A stretch of 46,844 nt of DNA from a virus. Location of the stretch: the IMG/VR virus record IMGVR_UViG_3300025127_000069, positions 1 to 46,844 of that record; one strand, written 5' to 3'. Below are positions 31,601 through 38,953 of the stretch, piece by piece (position 1 is the stretch's first letter; the number at the start of each line of letters is the position of its first letter). The notes under the pieces are model-generated. The model saw only the letters and a list, made by a program, of their open reading frames with translations. It was not told the DNA's origin and did not search any database. The position numbers and the translations under genes are program-made.

Positions 31601-32294
31601 TAATAATAATCATGGAACTATAAATGGAACTTTTAATTATATATTTTTTCAACAAGGAGTAACAGCCAATCTATGCACACAAGGCTATTCTAATAATATA
31701 GTTCATCCTAGTAAAGGGTCATTACATTTAAATGGAAGCACATGGGTAGGAGCATATGAAGGTGACTATGCAGATATACCATATGATAAAGATATAGAGG
31801 GTGATTTTTCTATAGAAATGTGGAGAAAATTAACTAGAGAATTTCAAAGTGATGATGATGGATTTATTTTAGGTGCAAATAATACAGATTTTATATCTAT
31901 TCCTAATGGAGTATTGTCAAGTGGGAAGCTTAATACAGTTTATATTAGACAACAAAGTGGAGATAACAAAACAATAACAATGGATAGTACTACAGATGTA
32001 GGTGGTGCTTTTGCAGTAGATAGTAGACCTTCTGTTTATGAATGGTTTCATTGTGTCTTAGTTAGAGAAAGTGGAACTTATAAAGTTTATGTAAATGGAC
32101 TTGATTTAAATACAGGTGATAGAGAAGTAGGTGATTCTGCAAATGATTTTACATTTAAAGCAATAGCAAAAATGACAGGGTCAGGAAATGCAGCTACAGG
32201 CTTTATAGATGATTTAAGAATATATGACAAAGCATTATCTATAAAAGAAGTTAAGAAAAATTATAACAACACTAAAAGTCAACACAAGAATTAG
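28644..32294 (+). CDS. Multidomain LamG/carbohydrate-binding adhesin (1216 aa)
   Basis: Three LamG-like domains are visible at about 25-215, 775-960 and 1025-1210. Each has the FDG...FTIACW...VGTYDGS / WNHIVGTFS / FHCVLVRES type pattern and ends in a D-x-x-x-I/F-x-x-x-L/A-x-x-x-E motif. Between about 250 and 760 are beta-sandwich units like family 4/9 carbohydrate-binding modules (LEVGKVYRLTADLKVSSGAS, FIDNLSLKE, then VSGRQYILSANYKVNTGSTT, FNSISLKEV). It probably forms a long host-recognition fibre and works with the preceding LamG protein. Thr/Ser/Asn-rich. No signal peptide. Confidence 0.85.
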   Translation: MATSIVSNSTAATFGNSPQKTGEPVDRLSIYSGKALEFDGVSDSISSNPDFLVAYTNSTAFTIACWVYIDNISSAYVITVLDKLGNSKYLGIHGSKLHFGGYLGSSSSDYSNIKGTKSDDDAPTGRFIRLVGTYDGSQASSGFKLYVDGELISQSAAESSIFSANVNSDICIGKINRSSSTRDFPGKISDWQLWDTVWSLADVTYDYLNPEKLITSQTITDDLVSNLKVWYPMNDTGVTNPQTVVFDAANTGGLETNLVTGVGTSGNWNNLTTADLTRGSATGFTLTSNADGSSNAYLSGNSGILSSNLIVGNYKISLDVTQTTPFGDEQSIRWYKTGSSVESLTLSAGSNVFYRSIDVANNNSQFFFNSNGAGNDITVSNFSIQKVKQGYHGTTTFLGDELLNANKRDFTNSGGELRTTGSIINSGAAKHHSYYEIVTQTDIDFTTYGAPDNYPGTVFCMNHADGSTVPTFDANNTVYAIDLGIATDYSGGDSSSKFGIAPNGDNKIYNMGPELFDAAAADGSDASYWTSGGNSGVAVDSGAIKITNDSNSLIRLRDSGALSADLEVGKVYRLTADLKVSSGASVNWYISGPNVFLVDGLTDNTFTRHTVFFTATSTTTDFLKVTAMSSGEEAFIDNLSLKETDILSIEYVDQADGSTMYLDGSKSELMSESLVSGRQYILSANYKVNTGSTTMLHYDGSANTSVTLNSTSYADASITFTTNSATTDFVRFGASAGTSEITTFNSISLKEVGIATGYTDANQQQYIPQTAFMDGCIKSIFNGSDTEIEIADAQLMTTAGTVSAWVFVKSGTADQAIVNKYNAGTGNREFRLTIESNEKPKWNVQSAIDSFDANTVIESGTALSTNTWNHIVGTFSANNPPKLYVNGILVVTASSNIDADGLGNGNSPIYLGRGINSSSVTDRVNAGTIIDEVSIFNTELDINEIVELYNDGLPLNSTKHSESNNLTGYWKNNNLESSGSWEDLSSNNNHGTINGTFNYIFFQQGVTANLCTQGYSNNIVHPSKGSLHLNGSTWVGAYEGDYADIPYDKDIEGDFSIEMWRKLTREFQSDDDGFILGANNTDFISIPNGVLSSGKLNTVYIRQQSGDNKTITMDSTTDVGGAFAVDSRPSVYEWFHCVLVRESGTYKVYVNGLDLNTGDREVGDSANDFTFKAIAKMTGSGNAATGFIDDLRIYDKALSIKEVKKNYNNTKSQHKN

Positions 32295-32302
32295 GAGTAT
32301 AA

Positions 32303-32662
32303 ATGGCACATTATGAAATGTATATATGTTTAAACAAAGCAACTTATGAAAGTGCAATACCAAGTGTATTACAACCTAAATTAGGTTGGAATAATTACAC
32401 ATACACAGATGATGGTGAGATAGATATAACTACAGCTTATACTCCAACTTGGAAAGAAGCTACATTTGCAGGTAAGCTTGGTGCACCTAGAGAGTCTCAT
32501 GATGGAGCATATATCATTGTTAAAGGAGAGTTTTCTATGTTGACAGGTGAACTATCAGCTATAACAAGTTTAGGTGCTAGCTTAGCATATCCTAATAACT
32601 CAGTACTAACTAAAACAGAAGCACAAACATTAGCAGCTTCATCAACATTTACAGGAGAATAA
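32303..32662 (+). CDS. Small beta-rich virion-associated protein (119 aa)
   Basis: Not recognised. MAHYEMYICLNKATYESAIP and GAYIIVKGEFSMLTGELSAI suggest alternate strands and a helix. Ends ASSTFTGE. TTAGGAG lies before the start. Possibly a fibre chaperone, given that it immediately follows two adhesin genes; inference only. Confidence 0.6.
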   Translation: MAHYEMYICLNKATYESAIPSVLQPKLGWNNYTYTDDGEIDITTAYTPTWKEATFAGKLGAPRESHDGAYIIVKGEFSMLTGELSAITSLGASLAYPNNSVLTKTEAQTLAASSTFTGE

Positions 32663-32896
32663 ATGGCAAATAAAGAAGAGAGTGTAAAACCTACAGTAAC
32701 ATTTACTGACAAAGATGGAAAAGAGATTAAGAAAAATGTGGAAGATTTAAGTGATAATAGTAAATTGGCATTGGTAAGAATCGATGAAATAAGTAAAGAT
32801 AAATTGCAAATGCAAAAAAACTTAGTTGAATTAGATGTCTTGCATAAATATTACTCAAATGTTTTAGAAACCGAAGTTAAAGGAGAAGGTGAATGA
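32663..32896 (+). CDS. Small coiled-coil protein, DUF6447-like (77 aa)
   Basis: VTFTDKDGKEIKKNVEDLSD resembles a short strand-turn motif followed by a helix (LALVRIDEISKDKLQMQKNL), as in small cyanophage proteins annotated DUF6447. Function unknown. It ends with an ATGA overlap to the next gene. Confidence 0.65.
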   Translation: MANKEESVKPTVTFTDKDGKEIKKNVEDLSDNSKLALVRIDEISKDKLQMQKNLVELDVLHKYYSNVLETEVKGEGE

Positions 32897-33066
32897 ACTT
32901 ACAAGAAATGATGGTATCACATTTTTTTAGTGAAGAAAACAAAAAAAAGATAATAGAAAAAATTAATGACAATGTTAATATTCCTATTATAAATGAAAAA
33001 ACAGAGGAAAAAATATTTACTGCTATTTTTGAAATAATTGAAGATGTTTTAGTAAATAAAAAATAA
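32893..33066 (+). CDS. Hypothetical small helical protein (57 aa)
   Basis: MNLQEMMVSHFFSEENKKKI then two further helices ending DVLVNKK. AAGGAGAAGG precedes the ATG, which overlaps the upstream stop (ATGA); the gene ends one base before the next start. Not recognised; likely real by context. Confidence 0.6.
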   Translation: MNLQEMMVSHFFSEENKKKIIEKINDNVNIPIINEKTEEKIFTAIFEIIEDVLVNKK

Positions 33067-33067
33067 T

Positions 33068-33550
33068 ATGAATCATACACAAATTCGAAAACTTATTGAT
33101 GTAAAGTTAAAAGAAGTCGGAATGTGGAGCACTGAAGCAGTTGAGCTAGTATTTCTTACTGGCTTGACTGAGTCAGGTTATGACTATATTGAACAACTTG
33201 GTTCAGGTCCAGCTAAATCATTCTTTCAAATAGAACCTGCTACAGCACATGATATATGTGACAATTATTTAAAATTTAGACCTGGCAAAGTAAAAAGTAT
33301 GAGTGAAGCTACTGGGATAGCAGAGTCTGTAATAGGCAGCTCAAAGCCTGAATATTGGAAAGATATACTTACTTACAATATAGCAGCAGGTATTATTTTA
33401 TGCAGATACAAATATTGGAGAGTACCCAAAAGTATACCAAAAGAAATAGAAAGTATGGGAAATTACTGGAAAAAGTATTATAATACAGCAGGTGGAAAAG
33501 GGTCAAAAGAACACTTTTTGGCTAAAGCAGCTACAAGAAAGGATGTGTAA
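33068..33550 (+). CDS. Lysozyme/transglycosylase-like protein (160 aa), likely endolysin or tail muramidase
   Basis: LTGLTESGYDYIEQLGSGPA, then SFFQIEPATAHDI, has the muramidase layout. A glutamate (Glu35) is followed by an S-GxxxS-FQI strand-turn, equivalent to ES...GxGQI in SLT-like enzymes. No signal peptide or membrane helix, and a basic C-terminus. It cleaves peptidoglycan glycan strands, either for lysis with a holin or during entry. No other endolysin is visible, so the lysis role is preferred. Confidence 0.75.
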   Translation: MNHTQIRKLIDVKLKEVGMWSTEAVELVFLTGLTESGYDYIEQLGSGPAKSFFQIEPATAHDICDNYLKFRPGKVKSMSEATGIAESVIGSSKPEYWKDILTYNIAAGIILCRYKYWRVPKSIPKEIESMGNYWKKYYNTAGGKGSKEHFLAKAATRKDV

Positions 33551-33913
33551 ATGGTAGGAATATTAGACAAAGAAGCATCTCATGGATGCCCAACATCCAA
33601 ATTTTTAACAAGAAAAGAAATAAATGCATTTGATCCAGCATGGAATAGATGGAGAATGAATTTTATATTTAAATATGAAATACCATTATATGTGACTGAT
33701 GAAGTAGCTAAATTATTAACAGAAAAATATAAATCAGTACAATATAAAGATGGCGATGAAGAAATGCAAGTAAGTGTTGAAGAGTTTTATGATGACTATA
33801 CATACCCAGAATTAAAAAAACTAGCAGTAAAAAATGGTATACCTTATAAAGAAACAATGGTAAAAAGGGAAGTGTTGGTAGAAATGTTAAAAGAGAAGAA
33901 TGGCACTATATAA
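33551..33913 (+). CDS. Small protein with C-terminal HeH/SAP-like segment (120 aa)
   Basis: The last 40 residues (YPELKKLAVKNGIPYKETMV then REVLVEMLKEK) match the helix-extension-helix pattern of Rho-N/HeH/SAP modules, often appended to head-tail proteins in phages. The N-terminal part (FDPAWNRWRMNFIFKYEIPL) is unrecognised. Overlaps the next gene by 14 bases. Probably virion-associated. Confidence 0.6.
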   Translation: MVGILDKEASHGCPTSKFLTRKEINAFDPAWNRWRMNFIFKYEIPLYVTDEVAKLLTEKYKSVQYKDGDEEMQVSVEEFYDDYTYPELKKLAVKNGIPYKETMVKREVLVEMLKEKNGTI

Positions 33914-34523
33914 ATACACATTTGATGAAGTTATACAAGAAATTTGCAGTCGAGTTAATGACCCTGACAGAGATACTTATAATGATAGAGCAGTAGAGTT
34001 GTTTTATGAGTCTGCTGTAACATTAGTTAAAGATGGTAATTTTAATGCTGATGATGTACCAGGAATGATTACATTTAAAAAAGTAAATGTAAATGAATTA
34101 AATCCAAAATTTGAATGGTTAATAGAAAGTTCACAAGTAGAATCTGATGGTGAAACACCTAGCACAGTTTTAAAAGCAGTATGTATAAGATTGCTTTCTA
34201 TAGTAGATGATTATGAAAATAACGAAGATTCAGAAATAAATCAACATAAATATATACCTATATCTGTTAATGACTATGCTAGTTTAATAGACCCAGAAAA
34301 CAGACCATATGATGATGAAATTTATTATTGGAGAATGGGGTCTAAAGTAAGATTTTATCCTAAAGAAAGTATGACTAATCAAAATGTTATTGTCCAATTT
34401 GTAAAACATCCTAAAGATTTTGCAGGTGGCGATGAATTGCAAGGAGCTTTTTCTTTAGATTTTATTTATAAAATAATAAATTATTCAGTTGCAAAACTTA
34501 AACAGGAGATGGCTGGAGAATGA
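33900..34523 (+). CDS. Neck / head-tail adaptor protein candidate (207 aa)
   Basis: Helical N-terminus (FDEVIQEICSRVNDPDRDTY and YNDRAVELFYESAVTLVKDG) of the type found in podovirus adaptor proteins, then a beta-rich half (YWRMGSKVRFYPKESMTNQN) and a terminal helix. It is followed by two further proteins with similar openings, which together probably form the short tail tube or neck ring. No named family is claimed. Confidence 0.6.
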   Translation: MALYKYTFDEVIQEICSRVNDPDRDTYNDRAVELFYESAVTLVKDGNFNADDVPGMITFKKVNVNELNPKFEWLIESSQVESDGETPSTVLKAVCIRLLSIVDDYENNEDSEINQHKYIPISVNDYASLIDPENRPYDDEIYYWRMGSKVRFYPKESMTNQNVIVQFVKHPKDFAGGDELQGAFSLDFIYKIINYSVAKLKQEMAGE

Positions 34524-35092
34524 CATATACACAAATAAAAAGAGAAATAGCAAAAAGATTAGGAGACGATGATTCTAAAAAATATAGAGGTGTAATAGCT
34601 AATTCTTTTTTACAAGCTATATGTGAAGAGCTTTTGTCTGGTGAATGCGATCCTATAGAATATCCTGAATTGTATGTTGAAGAAGCAATAGATGTAGGTC
34701 AAATTACAGGTAGAAATTTGTATGATTATCCATCTAAAATGTTAAAATTAATTGATGTTAGGTCAAGAGCAGACATATTTACAAAAGAAATAACAAAAGA
34801 AGAATATGAAAGAATGCAAGTAGAAGAAGCATTTAGACCAGCATTAAATGAAGTATTTTGGTATCAAGATAATAAATTTTTATGGTTGATAGTAGACTTT
34901 GATACTGGTTTAATTCCACAATTAGTATTTACAGTATATTTAAAAAATCCAGATAGCTCTAATTGGAATTTTAATGTTGACTTAATTGAAGATTTAAAAT
35001 ATGGTAGAAATTTTATTTATAAATGTATTGACAAGGCAGTAGCTAATATAGCAGCAATGCCAATGTTAAGACCAGTGGCACAAGGTAAATAA
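34520..35092 (+). CDS. Neck / tail tubular protein candidate (190 aa)
   Basis: Opens with MTYTQIKREIAKRLGDDDSK and helical segments (ANSFLQAICEELLSGECDPI), then a beta-rich core (NEVFWYQDNKFLWLIVDFDT) and an ending helix. The pattern of N-terminal adaptor helices plus a sandwich core fits a tail tubular A-like or connector protein. ATGA overlap with the preceding gene. Confidence 0.6.
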   Translation: MTYTQIKREIAKRLGDDDSKKYRGVIANSFLQAICEELLSGECDPIEYPELYVEEAIDVGQITGRNLYDYPSKMLKLIDVRSRADIFTKEITKEEYERMQVEEAFRPALNEVFWYQDNKFLWLIVDFDTGLIPQLVFTVYLKNPDSSNWNFNVDLIEDLKYGRNFIYKCIDKAVANIAAMPMLRPVAQGK

Positions 35093-35093
35093 T

Positions 35094-35837
35094 ATGATTA
35101 ATTATAACTTAAATACAGTACAATTACATCCTATGAAATTTATGGATATTTATAAAGATATTTCAGTAGAGATGCCTAAACAGCCTGGTATAAATATAGT
35201 AAGATTAGAAATCAATAAAATTATAAGAAGAATAAATGATGAAATAGGTTTGTTTAAAGATTTAATTAAAGTAACTCCAGGGTCTATCACATCTCCAGTA
35301 AATGAATTAACTACAACTAATGTAGAAAATATGACTACTACTAATGTTGAAGATCAAGGTAGATTTAAATGGAATTGGGATTGGAATACAACTGAAAATA
35401 GATTGCGATTATCTGATGATATTATGGAAGTTTTAGAAGTATTTATAGATAATGAAGAATGGCAACAAGTTACATATCCAGAAGTAAAAGATACAAACAA
35501 TGTATCAGAAAATTATTTTGCACAAATAGGTAGATGGTTATATTTTCCTACTAATTTAGCAACAGAAACAAAAATATTAAGAATAAGAGTAAAAAGACAA
35601 TATTCATTTGTAAAAAATATAATAAGTGAAGATCAAATTATAGATGTGCCAGAAACATATAGACAACTTTTAATATCAGGAGTTTTAACTAGTTTAACAT
35701 CTAGACCAAAATACAAAGACCCAGACTTATTAGCATATAATAAAGAAATATTTGAAAGAGAATATCGAAGTTTAATAATTCAATATGATAACTTGGAGCC
35801 AAGTTATGAGTCAAGAAGCATGACATATAAATACTAG
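35094..35837 (+). CDS. Phage adaptor / tail tubular-like protein (247 aa)
   Basis: Helical N-terminal region (IVRLEINKIIRRINDEIGLF) followed by a beta core (LRLSDDIMEVLEVFIDNEEW, GRWLYFPTNLATETKILRIR) and a C-terminal helix with YRQLLISGVLTSLTSRPKYK. The last pattern (a helix reading Y-x-x-x-L-x-x-G, then K-Y-x-D) is common in podovirus neck adaptors. Third of three similar small structural genes in series. Confidence 0.65.
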   Translation: MINYNLNTVQLHPMKFMDIYKDISVEMPKQPGINIVRLEINKIIRRINDEIGLFKDLIKVTPGSITSPVNELTTTNVENMTTTNVEDQGRFKWNWDWNTTENRLRLSDDIMEVLEVFIDNEEWQQVTYPEVKDTNNVSENYFAQIGRWLYFPTNLATETKILRIRVKRQYSFVKNIISEDQIIDVPETYRQLLISGVLTSLTSRPKYKDPDLLAYNKEIFEREYRSLIIQYDNLEPSYESRSMTYKY

Positions 35838-35845
35838 GAGAAAAA

Positions 35846-38800
35846 ATGAGCAACTATATTAAAGGAAATACTTGGTCAACAGTTTATACACAAATTTTGG
35901 GTGTAGGTGCAACAGGATCACATGGTGGTTTAGATGCATCGTTAGACGATGTTTGGACAGATGATGGAGCAGGTAGTAAAAATTTAGCACCATTTCAATT
36001 ATCTACATCTGCATTACAAATGACAACAACAAGTAAATTGCAATTCCATGATTCTGCTATATATATACATGCATCTGGTGATGGAGTTTTAAATTTAGTA
36101 GCAGATGGTGAAATAGATTTAGCGACAGCAGCATTAGATATAAATGCAACATCTACTTGTGAAATTGACAATACAAATACAACTAATGGTGTAAAATTAG
36201 GAACTAATACAAGTGGGGGAAAAGTATTTATAGGTCATACTACTTCTGAAACAACTGTAAATGATAATTTAACTGTTACAGGTACAACAGCATTAACTGG
36301 CACAGTCACAGTTGCTAATGGACAGCAATTAAGATTTGCAGATGCTGGTGAAAATATAAGTAGTGATGGGACTGATTTAACATTAAATTCTGGTGCAGAT
36401 ATTAATTTAACAGCAACAGCAGATATAAATATACCATCTAGTGTAGGATTAACATTTGGTGATGATGGTGAAAAGATAGAAGGTGATGGAACAAACTTAG
36501 TAGTTACTAGTAGTGGTGCATTAAATTTTACAGGTGCAGCTGCATCAACTTGGAAAACTACAGCAGGAACAATATTAATAGATGCAGAAGCAGCAGCATT
36601 AGACCTTAATGGTCATTCTGGTGTAAATATAATAGGTAATGCAGGAGAAGTAGATATAACAACTACTGGTGCCTTAGATTTAAATTGTGCCAACTATACT
36701 TTAGATGCATCAGGAACACTTTCTATAGATGTTGCAGGGGGTGTTTCTAATATAACATCTACAACAGATGCTGGGGCAGAAGATTTTACAATAGAAGTAG
36801 CAGGTGCAACAGATAGTAGTTTAATTTTAAAATCATCAGGAACAGGTGCAGATGCTCTGCAATTATTATCAACTGCAGGTGGTATTGATATATTGTCTAC
36901 TGGAGGAACTTCAGACATAGACATTTATAATACAGGTGGATCAGTAAATATAACAGCAACTGAAGATCATACAGCTGCTTTGACATTAACAACAACTGCA
37001 GGTGGTATTGACATATTAGCTACAGGTGTAGCAGGAGATGATTTAGATTTAATAGCTGCAGGAACATCAGTAAATGTTACAGCTACAGAAGATCATGCAG
37101 AATCAATATATATAAAATCAGATGGTAGTACAGCAGCAGGTATCAAAATACATGCAGATACAGGAAATATAGACAAATCAATATATTTACTTTCAGATGT
37201 AGGAAGTGTAACTATAGATGCAGGTAATACATCTACAGATAAAGGTGTATTAATAAATACAAACACAAGTGGTGGTAAGGTTTATATAGGACATACAACA
37301 TCAGAAACTACAGTTCAAGACAACTTGACTGTGACTGGAGATTTATCAGTTACTGGCTCTGCAGCATATGGTTCATTAGGAGTATCACATGCAACAGCTG
37401 CTGTATTTACATTAGACAACCAAGAGCATAGCAATTCAGATGGAGCTAGAGATATAACATTTAAATTTACTGGTGAAAAAAGTGATGGTACTAGTGTAGA
37501 TGATATGGCACAAATATTAGTTGCACATGATGGGTCTGGTGATGATCAAAAAGGTTTTATAGATTTTAAAACTAATGGAGGTGCTGAAGGCACATCACCT
37601 AGCTCAGCTTTAAAACTATCAGCAGACAATACAGCAACATTTAGTGGTGCTATAGCTGCAGGTACACAAGCTATTACATGTGGACAATTAAATGCTGATA
37701 ATTTAAGATTAGATGGCAATGTTTTATCTTCTCAAGATTCAAATGGAAATATAACATTAACACCAAATGGATCAGGAGCTGTGGTAATTGATGGATGCTC
37801 TATATTAGTAGATTCAGATACAGTGGTAGATGCATCAGTAGGCACAGGAACAGGCAATACAATATTTGGTAAAAATGCTGGTGATGCAATAGAATCAAAT
37901 GCAAGTAATAATTCATTGTTTGGACAAGATGCAGGTGGAGCAATTACTACAGGTGACTATAATATATTAATAGGAAATAATGCAGGAGATGCTATAACAA
38001 CACAAGCTTATAATGTTGGGATAGGTTCTGGAGCTTTGGGTGCTGCTGCTGTAGGCTCTTTAACTGCAGTAGGTGCCAATGCATTGTTAGCAAATAACTC
38101 TGGAACAGAAAATACAGGCATAGGTTTTCATGCAGGATTACAAACTACATCAGGAGATCAAAACACATTTTTAGGAAACATAGCTGGATATAGTAATACT
38201 ACAGCTAGTTTTAATACTGCTATAGGATACAAAGCATTGTATGACTCAAATAGAACAGCAGATGTAAATGCACATAATACAGCAGTAGGATGTACATCTG
38301 GAGAGAATGTTTCAACAGGTCATTCTAATACATTAATAGGATCAGCAGCTGGAGATGTAATAAGTACAGGATACGAAAATACTGTTTTAGGTTATAATTG
38401 CGATACTTTTTCTAATGATGAACATAATAATGTAATTATTGGTAATAATTTAACAGGAACAGAAAAAAACAATGCAATATTTATAGGTAATGATAGTAGC
38501 CATATAGAAAATGATTTTAATGCAGATGCCACTTGGAATCATTCATCTGATAAAAGACAAAAAACTAATATTAAAGATGATTTAGTTGGATTAGACTTTA
38601 TTAAAGATATTAGACCTGTTACATATGTGCATAAGTCTCCTAGTGAATTTCCAGAAGAGTGGGATGCATATAACCCAGATGACAAAGAACCAATGGGTGG
38701 AGACAAAGTAATTCATGGTTTTATAGCTCAAGAAGTTAAAGATGCATTAGATAAAGCTGGTTTAACTACATTGCAAGTTTGGAGTGAAGGGCATGATGGA

Positions 38801-38953
38801 AGACAAAGAGTTGGTACTGGTGCATTTGTTATGCCACTTATTAATGCTGTTAAAGAATTAAGTGCAGAAAATGATAAATTAAAACAAGAAAATAAAGCTT
38901 TTGAAAGTAGATTAGCAGTTATAGAAGCTAAATTAAACGATGCAGGAAAATAA
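35846..38953 (+). CDS. Tail fibre/spike with C-terminal S74 chaperone domain (1035 aa)
   Basis: The N-terminal two thirds are short beta-helix-like repeats (GGIDILSTGGTSDIDIYNTG; the motif TSGGKV-IGHTTSETTV occurs twice, near 120 and 477). Residues about 665-890 are a different repeat built on N-T-x-x-G-x-x-A-G and N-T-x-I-G. The C-terminus is a peptidase_S74 intramolecular chaperone: SSDKRQKTNIKDDLVGLDFI, then RPVTYV and GFIAQEVKDAL, ending in a coiled coil. This domain trimerises the fibre and cleaves itself at the Ser of SSDKR. The gene starts with AGGAG. Confidence 0.92.
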   Translation: MSNYIKGNTWSTVYTQILGVGATGSHGGLDASLDDVWTDDGAGSKNLAPFQLSTSALQMTTTSKLQFHDSAIYIHASGDGVLNLVADGEIDLATAALDINATSTCEIDNTNTTNGVKLGTNTSGGKVFIGHTTSETTVNDNLTVTGTTALTGTVTVANGQQLRFADAGENISSDGTDLTLNSGADINLTATADINIPSSVGLTFGDDGEKIEGDGTNLVVTSSGALNFTGAAASTWKTTAGTILIDAEAAALDLNGHSGVNIIGNAGEVDITTTGALDLNCANYTLDASGTLSIDVAGGVSNITSTTDAGAEDFTIEVAGATDSSLILKSSGTGADALQLLSTAGGIDILSTGGTSDIDIYNTGGSVNITATEDHTAALTLTTTAGGIDILATGVAGDDLDLIAAGTSVNVTATEDHAESIYIKSDGSTAAGIKIHADTGNIDKSIYLLSDVGSVTIDAGNTSTDKGVLINTNTSGGKVYIGHTTSETTVQDNLTVTGDLSVTGSAAYGSLGVSHATAAVFTLDNQEHSNSDGARDITFKFTGEKSDGTSVDDMAQILVAHDGSGDDQKGFIDFKTNGGAEGTSPSSALKLSADNTATFSGAIAAGTQAITCGQLNADNLRLDGNVLSSQDSNGNITLTPNGSGAVVIDGCSILVDSDTVVDASVGTGTGNTIFGKNAGDAIESNASNNSLFGQDAGGAITTGDYNILIGNNAGDAITTQAYNVGIGSGALGAAAVGSLTAVGANALLANNSGTENTGIGFHAGLQTTSGDQNTFLGNIAGYSNTTASFNTAIGYKALYDSNRTADVNAHNTAVGCTSGENVSTGHSNTLIGSAAGDVISTGYENTVLGYNCDTFSNDEHNNVIIGNNLTGTEKNNAIFIGNDSSHIENDFNADATWNHSSDKRQKTNIKDDLVGLDFIKDIRPVTYVHKSPSEFPEEWDAYNPDDKEPMGGDKVIHGFIAQEVKDALDKAGLTTLQVWSEGHDGRQRVGTGAFVMPLINAVKELSAENDKLKQENKAFESRLAVIEAKLNDAGK

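Noticed and set aside
27184-32294. A diversity-generating retroelement acting on the adhesins
   Set aside because: No reverse transcriptase and no template/variable repeat pair was found in the window.
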